From Coix lacryma-jobi var. lacryma-jobi (lineage: Eukaryota; Streptophyta; Magnoliopsida; Poales; Poaceae), in the NCBI GenBank assembly GCA_009763385.1, contig CM019829.1, forward strand, positions 38,543,705 to 38,607,704: a stretch of 64,000 nt of DNA, written 5' to 3'. The notes under the pieces were generated by a model. It saw nothing but the letters and a program-made list of their open reading frames with translations, was not told where the DNA came from and did no database searches. Below are positions 32,029-43,100 of the stretch, piece after piece. Each line of letters opens with the position of its first letter. Position 1 is the stretch's first letter. The position numbers and the translations under genes are program-made.

Positions 32029-32596
32029 AATCAGATAGGAGAAACTCAAGTGTTTGGACCGGATGTCCTTAGAAATGCTGAAGAACAAGTAAGGATGATC
32101 CGAGATAACCTAAGGATAGCTCAATCCCGGCAGAAGAGTTATGCAGATACTCGCAGGAGAGACTAAGTTTTCAAAGTGGGAGACTATGTGTATTTGAAAG
32201 TGTCACCCATGAGAAGCGTAAAGAGGTTCAACATGAAAGGAAAGTTGGCACCCAGATACATAGGTCCTTTCCGGATCGTAGCCAGACGTGGAGAAGTGGC
32301 CTATCAGCTCGAGTTACCTGAGAAGCTGTCAGGTGTACATGATGTGTTCCATGTCCTCTCAGCTAAAGAAATGTCTGAGAGTGCCTGAAGAACAAGTTCC
32401 TCTGGAAGAGATCAAGATAGGTGAAGATCTTTCTTATGAAGAGTACCCTGTCAAGATCTTGGAGACAGCAGAAAGAGTTACCAGGAGCCGAGTTATCAAG
32501 ATGTGCAAGGTTCAGTGGAACCGATATACAGAAGAAGAAGCTACCTGGGAAAGAGAAGAAGACCTTCGGAAATCTTATCCCCAGTTGTTTGAGTAA
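32029..32596 (+). pseudogene. Integrase C-terminus and chromodomain-like end of the gypsy polyprotein, broken
   Basis: Continuation of gag-pol homology after the TAG at 32026. A second stop (TAA, 32164-32166) interrupts the same frame, and a frame change occurs near 32350, where an extra base in GTCCTCTCAG looks likely. Segments include FKVGDYVYLKVSP and APRYIGPFRIVARRGEVAYQLELP, typical of gypsy integrase tails. The last part (KVQWNRYTEEEATWEREEDL) resembles a chromodomain, which in chromoviruses directs integration to chromatin marks. The frame ends at 32594-32596. Confidence 0.85.
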
Positions 32597-32630
32597 GCTC
32601 CAGTCGAATCTCGAGGACGAGATTCATCTT

Positions 32631-32644
32631 AAGGGGGGTAGAGT
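32631..32644 (+). other. Polypurine tract of the gypsy element
   Basis: AAGGGGGGTAGAGT directly before the 3' LTR start TGTAACACC. It is the expected primer for plus-strand DNA synthesis. Confidence 0.9.
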
Positions 32645-35604
32645 TGTAACACCCTAAAATTTTCTCCAAAACAAAATAGGTGGAAAATGATTTAATTATG
32701 TTTTTGTGAGCATTTAACATAGGAGTTAAAATAATTTTGTTGAGTTAAAATAGTAGTGGCAACATGTTTATGCATTCATGCTGGTGCATTGTATTTATTG
32801 GAGTGACTGGAATTTGCCAAAATTCATTTTGAATTCAAATCTCTTTTGAAATTTATTGGAAAATACCTTGAAATAAAAAGAAAAAGGGAATCCCTCTCCC
32901 TCTCCCCTCTCCCTCGCTTTCGGCCCGAGGGCCCCAGCTTCCCGGCGCCCTCTCCCCGTTTCCGCTGGGCCTCCCTCCTCCTCTCTCTCTCTCCGCGCGG
33001 CCCAGCGGCCGGCCTGCTCGCCGCGCCCCGCGAAACCGCCGGCCCGCGCGCAGCGCTCCCTCCCCTCCTCTCTCTGACGCCGCTGCCCCACGCGTCAGTC
33101 CCCTTCTCTTCCCCTCCGCGCGCCCGCGCCGCGGCGCGCAACCGCCTGCCCCGCTCCGCCACCGCCTCCTCGTCGTGCCCCGCGCCCACGACCCCGTCTC
33201 CGCCCGAGCATATAGCGGACGCGTCGCACCCGCTCCTTCTTTCCCCTCTCCCACTCCCGCAAGCGCCGCGCAGAGCAACCCCCAGAGCCCCTCCGCGCCA
33301 TTGCCGCCGCCGCCGTGCTCGCGCCGTCGTCTCGCTGCTTTCCGCCGGCCGATTCGACGCCGCGGGAGCTCCGCGCTGCAGAGGAGGTGCCCCCTAACCC
33401 CTCCCTTCGCTTCTTTTGAAACTCGGTATCGCCCTAACCGCCGTGTGCGCTCGCAGCTCCGCCGCCGTCCGCCGCCGTTCGCCGTTCATCGCCGTCCGAG
33501 CCTCCCGTCCCTCCTTCCGGCGTGGTGAGAACCCCATGGCGATCCTCTCTCTCTGTCTCCTTGGTATGGCTCGGGGTGCCCCCTGCGCCCATGTCCGCGA
33601 GCCTCCGCGCGTCGACCATGGCGGGACCGCGCGCGACGTCGCGCAGAGCGCCGCGACGCCGCGGCTGGTGCAACGCTATCGGCTCGCCCCACACGCGCGC
33701 ACCCCTTGAGCTAATCCGTGCCATCCGTCTCTGATCCGGCGGCCGTGGATCGTCGGTACCCCTTCGCCGGCCATCTTGCTAAAGAGCCCCTGGAGAAGCC
33801 GAGAACCAACCCGCGCTCCCTCAAGCACTATTCCCTGTGTCTTGAAAAGCTTGCAACCAGGCCCCTGTGTTTTGGAGAAATTGAGGCGCAGTCCAGTTGA
33901 CTGCGGTATTTGTTTAAAATCCAATTTAAATTTCGGTTTAAATTCAAATACAATTCAAACTATTTACAGACATGCCACTACCTTGTTTTGCTTATAAAAT
34001 TCACGTTTTAGCTCCGATTTGACCCGTTCAAATTGCGTTAGCTTCGTAATTTAGTGCTCTACCCGTTTATACCCCTGTTAGCCTGTTTTGGACAGTTTAG
34101 CTTTAGGGTCCAAGTTAATCTTGTTTAGGGCTTTATATATACCGTTTCGGCCGTATCTTTCACGCCGTAACTCCGTTTTCGATGAACCAAAACTTGTTGT
34201 GATCGTAGAGATGCGTACTTCAGTTTTATCAAAGTTTTATTTCAGTTTATTACTGTTTGGTGTAATGTTCTAATAATAGCTCTGTTTGCATCGTGTATGT
34301 TTGCACCTGGGATGCGTGGTGATGTTGTGTGTTTGGATAGACGGTGAGTCGGTGTGGTGCGATCAGGACCCCTCGTTCAGTGACCAGCAAGAGGATCAAC
34401 CTTTCGACAACCAAGGCAAGTTAGCATGGGACCTCCTTGTTTACCTATACACTTTACTTTAATCACTCATTTATGCATGTGTCCAACTGAGCAACCTTAG
34501 AAAACCCACTTAGCTTTGTGATCTGTGATGTTCTTGTTCCCGTGGGATATATGCATGTGGGTAGCTTTGCTAGTGCTAACTGACTTATAATCGATCCAGT
34601 CCAATGATGAATTTGTTTTCTCATGATGGCATGTTGTTAAACGGTTAATAAAACTTGCTGTTAGCAAAAGCTGGGATTGACAGTGCTACCATGAGTGCTA
34701 TATGGCTCTGGTTTTAGCTCAGTAAACTGGACCTTGTCTAATTTGGCAGCGGTGACCCGAAAGGGCGCAAAAGGGCTTGCCACTTTGGGTGTAGGGCTGC
34801 TCCTGTTTCTATGTGTATAGCTGCGATGGCCTTGTGCCATGGAAAAGGGGGTTGCTACATCTGCCTGCCAAGGAAACCTAGCGGCCCTGACCAGTTAGAC
34901 GAACCAGCGAAAGGCTTCATAGTGTGCCCTGCCGATCTACCTCGGAAGTGGATCAAGAGGTTGGCCGCCTCGGGCACAAGGGTAACACGGCTTGTGGGTA
35001 AAGATGCACCACCTCTGCAGAGTGTAAAACTGTTATAACAGCCGTGCTCACGGTCACGAGCGGCCCGGAAAACTAGCGGAACTATGAAACTTAACAATTG
35101 TTACTTTATGTTGTTGGTACTTTATGATACTATGTTTATCTTTATGGACATATGGATCATGGGTTAAGGGTTAAGCACAATACTCGTTTACCTTAAAGCT
35201 AAAACTTTGCCAACTTAAAAGCTAACTGCAGTCAGACAGTGTCAGCCTTTTTGAGCCTCATGAACCCTATGTTAGCTTGCTAAGTACGTGGAGTACTTAC
35301 GCTTGTTGTTTATCTTCTTTTTGGGCAAAATCCCGGACGGGTAACAGATGACGGTGCAGTTGGTGACTTTCCTGAAGACTTCTAGGCTAGCTGCTCCCCC
35401 AGTCGACGTTTCCCTGTGCTTAGTTTGTGTACCAGTTCAGTGATCTGCGGTTCAGTATGTTGTAAACTCTGTTTTAAATACTATCGTGATGTAATAAACA
35501 ATGTGATGATGCCACTCTTGTAATTGTCTACTTATGTGTGTGATTTTTCCTGGGCACACATGAGTATGTTGTCTCAACTTTATCCTTAAAGTTGGGGTGT
35601 GACA
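32645..35604 (+). repeat. 3' LTR of the gypsy element (2960 bp)
   Basis: Nearly identical to 23222-26179. The differences I noticed are mostly single-base gains or losses in short runs, with only a handful of substitutions. It is followed by the target duplication CAAAT at 35605-35609. Confidence 0.95.
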
Positions 35605-35609
35605 CAAAT

Positions 35610-36383
35610 CTGCTTTGCCTCGTTGACATTCATCACACGGTTGTACTCACTTCCATCCAAGGCACTAAGAAATATGCTTGTGGCTTGCCCATTGAGATGG
35701 ATAGCTGCAATCTCTTCTTCGGTGGGGTGTTTGGGGGTCCATCGGTGTCTGAATTCCACTCACCACTATCTCCCAAAGCCCCGGATGGATACCTACAAGA
35801 TAAGCACTCATCAGTGCTTCCACTTGGCAAAGTTGGTCCCATCAAAATGAGGCAACTTGCCCGCGGGCACATTTATAAAGGACTTGCGATCACGATTAGT
35901 TAAACAATAATAAGTAAAGGATACAGCGGCATATGTCTTGTTGTTGCTGCCGTTATCCTTGCTCTTGCTCTTGTCCTTCATCTTCTTGCTGTCCCTTGGA
36001 AGCATGGTATGATACATCATCATCTCCATCATCCGAGCTAGTGGATAGCTCACTAGATTGATGCATCATGCTCCTCCTTCTTCTTCTCTTCTTCTTGCTT
36101 TCTTGTTGTCCTTCTTTGAGCCTTTCTTCTCTCTTCTTTCTTCTTGCTTCTTTTCTCTCCTTCTCCTTAAGCAGCTTCTCAAGCTTCTTTTGTCTCTTGC
36201 AGTTATCTTTGCTTTTCTATCTTTTCTTGCTTGCTTCCTTTCGGGATCGGTGGTCTTGTCATCCTTGACGGTGGCATCATCCACCGTCGACATGGACAGC
36301 TCACTGCTGTCACCAAGATCCTCTAACTCCACCGTATCTCCCTTTTCTCGAAGAACAGGCGAAGCATCACCTTCAACTTCCAT
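35610..36383 (-). pseudogene. Gag of the outer Maximus-like element, N-terminal part
   Basis: Starts at the minus-strand ATG at 36383. The first frame (to 36066) is acidic, then strongly Lys/Arg/Glu-rich (REKKQEERREKKGSKK). The frame then changes near 36060 to a piece with the conserved KLPHFDGTNFAKWKH start of the copia gag core (down to 35811), and changes again before the gypsy insertion. Gag resumes at 23216. Confidence 0.8.
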
Positions 36384-36415
36384 ATCTCACGCGGTGAAGC
36401 GTTTTTAGATAACCT

Positions 36416-36427
36416 GCTCCGATACCA
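36416..36427 (-). other. Primer-binding site of the outer Maximus-like element
   Basis: Minus strand TGGTATCGGAGC, two bases from the LTR end. It is one mismatch from the standard initiator tRNA-Met site and fixes the element's orientation as minus. Confidence 0.92.
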
Positions 36428-36429
36428 CT

Positions 36430-37653
36430 TGTAGGAACTTCTGGAAGTATATGTTAGCCTAGAGGGGGGTGAATAGGCCTGTAAAAAATTGACTCGAATA
36501 GAGGTGAGAACATAGGGCGGCACTGCCGCTCTATAAGGGTGGCACTGCCGCTCTTTAAAATCTGCACAGAATGAATTGCAGTTTTGCAAGCACGAGCTAC
36601 TCAGAGCAAGCAGTATTATGTGAAGAAATAGCTAACAGATTCAACTCGAAGACTGAATACCACAGAAATCAATAGCTATTACGGATTGCTTTCATCAACC
36701 TAATATTGTCTAAGCAAGAGTAAACAACAACAATAAGTAAAGAGCACAAGTGACACAAGATTTAACCCGTGGTTCAGTTCACCACCAAGGTTTTCCTACT
36801 CCATGTTGTTGAGGTATCCACTAAGGATGAGCTAGCCACCAAGGCTTGCTCTTTTCCCTCGTTCTCAAGTCAAGAGAGTAAACTCTTGAAGTGAGGGGTG
36901 ATTTCTTAGCTGCGCAAGATGTTTACAAACCTCCCAAGGCTGCCACACGAGTTGGCAAGCTCTTGGGCGACGCCTAGACGGCTAGGAGCAAGCTCCAGAA
37001 GTAAAGAACCCTAGCACCACCGGCCAAACGTGAACCAACTGCTCATAGACAATGAGAATCAGTAGATCAGCTCCCCACGAGTGTTTTTGCTACCTTTTCT
37101 CTCAAGTTTCAATGGTGGAATGACTAGATCTCTTGAGGAGGTGAAGGAGCAACAATGGGGAGAGAGAACTATGTCTAAGAGCTGTTACAACAGTTTGAGA
37201 GTCGGGAGCTGGAAGAAAGTGACATTGCAACGTTTCTGGATTGTTAGTTATACATCTGAATCTGACTCAGATTTGAAGGGGCGGCACTGCCGCCCATAAT
37301 GGGCGGCACTGCCGCCCTGGCCAAACAGCTCTGATGAATCTGAAATTTGGTTGGCTGGTTTGGCTGAGTATAAGGATGTTATTCTCGGATTTTTGAGCAA
37401 TTGGTTCCACAATCTGACAGACGTGTTCTAGCATCCCCTTGATAGTCCGGTTTTCCTAAACTCAATATTCAAAATACAAATGAAATTAAACCTCCATGAG
37501 TTCAGGGCCATCCTTTGCAATTTGGGGGTCCTTCCAACCTGTTCAAACATCTTCTAAACAAACTCTCCTACAAATCATCTCGACAAATCTCATTAGTCCT
37601 CTAATTAGGTGGTTATCAACACCAAACCCACATAGGGCTTGATTGCACTTACA
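36430..37653 (-). repeat. 5' LTR of the outer Maximus-like element (1224 bp)
   Basis: Partner of 2720-3854, with the same ends. It carries hairpin motifs at 36515-36531 and about 36538-36552, and two perfect tandem copies at 37279-37295 and 37301-37317. The other LTR lacks or has lost several of these. Confidence 0.93.
37279..37317. repeat. Two perfect GC-rich hairpins in the 5' LTR
   Basis: GGGCGGCACTGCCGCCC at 37279-37295 and 37301-37317, separated by ATAAT. In the partner LTR only one imperfect copy is left at 3504-3520 (GGGTGGCACTGCCGCCC, with a G-T wobble). Confidence 0.92.
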
Positions 37654-37658
37654 AGCTT

Positions 37659-39717
37659 CATTCCGAAAAGAAAACGACAAGGTTATGTGGATCAAATAGG
37701 AATGGTAGAGCAGTATGCTAGTAGAGCACATTCCATTTTTCACATTCTATTTTCTTCTTTGTTTGAAGCACAGACAATGGTCTACGAATTAACATTCACA
37801 GTTCAAGTTCGAGCTAGGTTGGCTGATTCGTGTGACGGTTTCAAGAAGATGGTGACTAAGGTCTACGAAATGTTCTAGACAGCTCCAATTCTTTAGAGAG
37901 ATGGCAAGCCAGAGATGGTGACCGAGGTCTAGGAAAATGTTCAAGAATCAAGACGGCTCTAATTCTTTAGAGAGATGATAAGCCAAAATTAGAAGGCTTC
38001 GTCAGTACTTCAGAGGTTGGGTACGGTGAAAAATACAAGCGGTTCATAAAAAAAGAGAAAAACAACTTCTCAATAGCTAGATGAGTTGGATAAGAAGGCT
38101 GAAATTCAAAATCTAAAGCCATCTGAAATAGACCTGAAGCATGTTCTAAACAATCGGTTAGCTGTAACTATTGAAAGAGAAGAGTTGAAGCAGTACCAAA
38201 GAGCTAAGGTAAAAAACTTATTAGAGAAAGATGCAAATATAAAATATTATCATTTAGTAGCAAATGGAAAACATTGAAAAAAATCGTATTTTCTGGTTAG
38301 AACAGGAGGAAGGAATAATTTGTGGTGAGGTAGATTTAAAAATTTATAACTAATTTTATAAGAACCTTTTTGGTCCACCTGAAAAGACCTCAGTGCCTTT
38401 AGATAAATCAATGATGAGTGATATTCCTCAAGTTACTACACTAGAAAGTGAGTTATTAATAGAAAAATTCTCAAATATTGAGGTAAAGGAGGTGATCTTT
38501 CTAATGGAGCACAACAAGGCTCTAGGCCCTGATGGGTTTCCTCTAAAGTTTTATCAGATTTTCTGGTTCCTAATAAAGGATAACTTGACGGCTCTGTTTG
38601 AGAAATTTCGTACTGGGTCATTGCTAATCCAGAGCCTCAACTTTGGAAATATTATTCTTTACCAAAGTCGAATGACGCAAAACAAATACAACAATACAGA
38701 CTCATTTGCCTACTAAATTTTAGCTTTAAAATTTTTACCAAAGTAATTACAAATAGGGTGACTAAAATAACACACAAAAAATCAGAGCAACACAAACCGC
38801 TTTTCTACCTAGAAGAAATATAATGAAGGGAGTCGTTATTTTATATGAAACAATTCATGAACTTCATACAAAGAAACAAAGTGCATCATTTTTAAGATTG
38901 ATTTGAGAAAGCATATAATAAAATTAGGTGGAGCTTCTTTCGACAAACCCTACAGATGAAAGGGTTCTTAGACAAGTGGCAACAATGGATAATTAAGCTT
39001 ACCCATGGAAAAATATTGAAATTAAAGTTAATGATCAAATAGGAGACTATTTTCAAAAAAGGGTTAAGGCAAGGCAATCCTTTATCTCCAATCTTGTTCA
39101 ATCTAGTGGTTGATATGTTGGCGGTAATGATTGCTAGAGGCAAGGAGGACGACCAAATTAAATGTGTAGTTCCACATTTAGTAGAAGATGGTTTATCTAT
39201 CCCACAATATGCAGATGATATTGTAATCTTTATGGACCATGATTTTGAAAAGGCAACAAACATGAAACTCATTCTTTATGTCTCTGAACAATTATCTGGT
39301 CTAAATAAATTTCCACAATAGCGAACTTTTTTCTTTGGTCAGGCTAAAAAGTTGAACATAATACGTGCAACTTTTTGGTGCGGGCTAGAACTTATCCTTT
39401 TTGTTACTCAGAAATCCCAATGCACTTCCAAAAACTAAGTAACAAAGAGTGGAAAATGGTAGAAGAAAGATTCAAAAAAGCTAAGTGGATGGAATGGTAA
39501 TTACTTTCTGTCGAGAACGCCTAGTGTTAATAAACTCGGTGCTTTCAAGTTTACCGATGTTTATAATGTCATTCGTCAAGGTACCTAAGGGGTACTGCAT
39601 AGGATATAATTTTGTAGATCTAGATTCTTCTGGTAAATGATCAAGAAAAGAAAAAATATTGATTAGTGAAGTGGAATATTATCTGTTAACCAAAGGAGCA
39701 AGGCGGGTTGGGGTGAC
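37659..39717 (+). mobile_element. Decayed L1-like LINE (ORF2 reverse transcriptase region)
   Basis: Plus-strand remnant of a plant L1-type non-LTR retrotransposon, broken by many stops and frameshifts. Recognisable ORF2 pieces are: the linker before RT (SNSLERWQA-type text near 37890 and 37960; RAKVKNLLEKDANIKYYHLVANGKH, split over 38190-38280), the RT core start (HNKALGPDGFPLKFYQIFW, near 38508-38565) and the RT active site (PQYADDIVIF, near 39202). After about 39330 the text decays further; a KWN...PKEQGGLG-like piece near 39670-39712 still fits ORF2. No endonuclease domain or poly(A) tail is seen. The 5' side is cut by the outer Maximus and the 3' side by another LTR element. Confidence 0.8.
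37851..37988 (+). repeat. Tandem duplication within the LINE remnant
   Basis: A unit starting GGTGACTAAGGTCTACGAAA at 37851 recurs at 37917 as GGTGACCGAGGTCTAGGAAA (66-bp offset). Both contain CTTTAGAGAGATG. A single-copy stretch of ORF2 has been doubled locally. Confidence 0.7.
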
Positions 39718-40198
39718 CGTAAGGATCCTGGTTAGCTTAAGAGGGGTTGAATAGGCCTATAAAATTTAGCTCAAACACATGTGAAAACAAAGCGGTAGTA
39801 CTGCCCTGACAGCGACAGTGCTACCCTGACGATCTCAAGTCCACACTTCAAAATCTAGCCAATGAAAAATAGATCTGGGAATTACAGACCTTCCTAGGGT
39901 AGTATATGACCTACTTCACCACTTGAAATATGTAGGAAGCGGCACAAAAATAGATTAGGTCCAAACCCTAGAAATCACCACAAACCAAATAGACCCAAGC
40001 AAATCACAAGAACACAAGTGAGACACCAATTTATCCTGTGGTTAGCTCGCCACCAAGGTTTGCCTAAATCCATGTTGTTGAGGTAGCCACAAAGGCTTGG
40101 TTTCTCTTGGAATCCTAACCTCGTTATCAAGTCAAGAGAGTGAACTCTTGAGATGAGGAGTGATTTCACTAGATGTTTGGGGTGATTACAATCCTCAC

Positions 40199-43100
40199 TG
40201 TCGCACCCCGGTTTTCCGAAGAATACCAAGCACTCACTATATGTGTGCCTAGGATGTCCACACGACACATATAGCACAAATATGGAAAATATCAGAAGTA
40301 ATGCTTTATTACATAGCGGAACATATTTACATTAACTTACATATATAACAAGGCACAACAGAAATATTCATAATCTTCATTCTTCGGGACTCCATACTCC
40401 ACAGGGACGGTTGACTGGGGAGCACTCACCTAGTACTCTTGGAACTCCTTAGAGAAAACTCTTCACTTCAACCACCATCTGTTGGTACCCATCCGGGATT
40501 TTTGTTCATTGATTGTATAGCAAGCGTCAGCGCACCATGCTCAGCAAGCATAACATGAGGGGATACAAGGATCAAAAGGCTTGACTCGGTTGAACTGCAG
40601 TAAGCACTTTTAGTTGGTCATGTTTTATTTATTAGCCTATGTAACTAGGTTTTGCTTAAGCTCCCAAGGTGAATATATTATAATTATCATCATCATTTAT
40701 CATCACCAGAACCATCCATAAAACCATCTGTGTCAAAAGAATCCAGGCCGCTCATGACCGAGAGCATGGCTGATATATCAGTTTTAAATAAATTTGTAGA
40801 GTGTGTACAACTTTACCCATCAGTCATGTTGCCCATATGCCCGAGGTGATCAGCCTCTTGACTCACTTCCAAGGTAAGTCGGCAGGGTTCACTACGAGAC
40901 CTTTCCAGAGTCCCCCTAACAAGTTAGTAGTCACGAGGTTTCAGAGTCTAGGCGAATGGAGGCCCCCTTCAAGATGGCACACCTAAGAGCCAACCAGCAC
41001 ACATCTTGACAGGCAAGGAAGCCATTCTGCAACCTAGTCCCCCCTCTTTGCGCCTTTTGGTAACCACTAACAAGCTAGAGTAGATCAAATTACTTAGCCA
41101 AAAAGCCAGAGCCATATAGCCCTCATGGTTGTATGGTAAATCCTGGGTTGTCGCTTTAGGATTCAGACCTTATAAAGGGCAGACTAGAGCACCCAAAAAG
41201 GCCCAATGCTCTAGCCCCCTTATGTCCATCATTTTAACATTGGTTCCATAATCATTAATCAAAGTTAACATATTATATTGGTGATTGCAAGCTAAGCAAA
41301 GCTACCCATATGCATGAGCCCAGGGTAACAAGGAATAAGATATAAAAGTTCTAGGTAAAGTCCTTAGGGGTTCATCATATTAGACACATGCATATGAAAG
41401 TGATTATAAGATTATTAGGTAGCAAGAAAACTCGTGTTACACTTGCCTTCAAAAGCTTGCTCAAACTTGTCCAACTTTCCTTCTGGATCATCTCTCGCAT
41501 AGCTTCTTCTATCGATAGAACCAACCAGCACAAACACCTGAAGATGACCCTAAAAATAGTACACCAAACATTACAAAGAAATATCTATAAAGGTTTTAAA
41601 GCATATGGGTCATTCTATGATCGTGCGAGCGTAAAAAACTAAGCACAACAACAGCTACGATTAAAAGATGTGAGAGTTACAAGGTATAGTGGAAAGGATT
41701 GGTTTCAGATGAGCAAGGTGGAGTTTGGACTAGTAGAAACATATTCCTTAGAATGAAACATATGGATGTGCGTTAGGTTCTAACATAAACATAGGGGTTG
41801 TCTTGGGAGCATGATATATATTATGGAGTACAATAAGGATCGTTTGAGAGACTAGAATAGTTTGCATATATAGGACATTAAGATTGAATTGATATACATC
41901 ATGTGTCATGATCTATTGATATCTAAACATCAAAGTTATGATGTCCCATGGTTGAGCTAGGGTGAGATGTCGAGGTTGATAGATGAGAGCTATGACATTG
42001 TGGTGATAGTGTGGATGTGGAGAGTTGATATAGCATGACTTGAATAAGACGGGTGTATTTGGTTGTCACTAGCTCATGATGGAATGGTATAACATGACAA
42101 GGTTAGCTAACATGTAGCTCATGATTCTTGTTGGACTATGTCTTTGATGACCAAAAGATGTATGGAACATGTGTGCAACATAAGGGGCTGTCACACAAAG
42201 AGAGCATGTTGATCGGAGATGCACTTAGGATGGAACGGATTTGATGGTGGTTGTATGACAATGGGCACCATACATTAAAGACATGGATTGGGTGATGGAT
42301 GATGCATTATACTTTGGGACCAATGTTTATCCTCCATGGTAGAATGTCACATGACAAAGATGATTGCGGTGGTTGGAATAACTAGAACTTGTCAAAGTGT
42401 ATGACAACCATGGATTTAAGGCGGATAGAGAGGTTGCACATACAACTCGTGTTCTAATTATTACTTTTATATATATATATATATATGGGTGGGATTTGGA
42501 TATGTGTATAGGTTTCTTGGGAACATGTCATGGCCAACAAATGCACTAAGGTGGATGCAAGGTGAAGGAAAACGATTATGGTGATTAGTGCATCGGTTGA
42601 GCAAACATGGTGACGGACAGCGGCGATATGGTGCTTTTTGCAGGGTTATAACAAATACAATGGTGATCAATTTTGTGGAGTTGCTAGGTACTACATGGAA
42701 CATTTTGTCAAAAGGATACGATGTTTTGACCATCGGTTAGACAGGGAACGAGATTGGAAGATGGCGTTGCGTGGCTGTTGGCATGGCATGAGCAGTGACA
42801 CGGTGATGTTCATAACTCTAATGTCATAGTTCATATGGCTAAGCCAACTTTCATGGATGTGTTTAGGTCTATGATACACACTGTGCTAAAAGGGATTGAC
42901 CACCGGAGTGGCGGATCAACGGGAACACGCATGCCAACCGGCATTAGCGTGGCTGCGGGGCAGCAGGACAGCAAGCACAAAAAGATATGCAAACTCTTTT
43001 TTCTTTCATCCTATGACCATGAAACTTTGCAGAGGAATGTGAAACTATATAAAAGGTGTTCTTGCCAAAGGATGCACCAAGGGGTTCAATGGATCAACGG

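Larger units (their letters stand above)
23217..35609 (+). mobile_element. Tekay/Del-like Ty3-gypsy chromovirus inserted in the outer gag
   Basis: Plus-strand element with LTRs at 23222-26179 and 32645-35604 and a perfect target duplication CAAAT (23217-23221 and 35605-35609). It has a primer-binding site, an unusual 5' ORF (26372-27451), a gag-pol frame in gypsy order (protease, RT, RNase H, integrase), a chromodomain-like end and a polypurine tract. The LTRs, about 2.96 kb each, differ by only a few substitutions and several single-base indels as far as I can see, which indicates a recent insertion. Gag-pol has two nonsense codons and a frameshift near its end. Confidence 0.95.
2715..37658 (-). 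mobile_element. Outer Maximus/SIRE-like Ty1-copia retrotransposon, split by two nested elements
   Basis: Minus-strand element with LTRs at 2720-3854 (3') and 36430-37653 (5'), flanked by the perfect 5-bp target duplication AGCTT (2715-2719 and 37654-37658). LTR ends read TG...CA on the element strand. A primer-binding site like the 3' end of initiator tRNA-Met (36416-36427) and a polypurine tract (3855-3868) lie at the expected inner edges. The order on the minus strand is gag, protease, integrase, RT, RNase H, then an extra ORF, which is the Maximus/SIRE arrangement. A gypsy element (23217-35609) lies in gag and another copia (7317-17841) at the end of pol. Without the inserts the element is about 12 kb. 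All its coding regions carry frameshifts, so it is not autonomous now. Confidence 0.93.
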
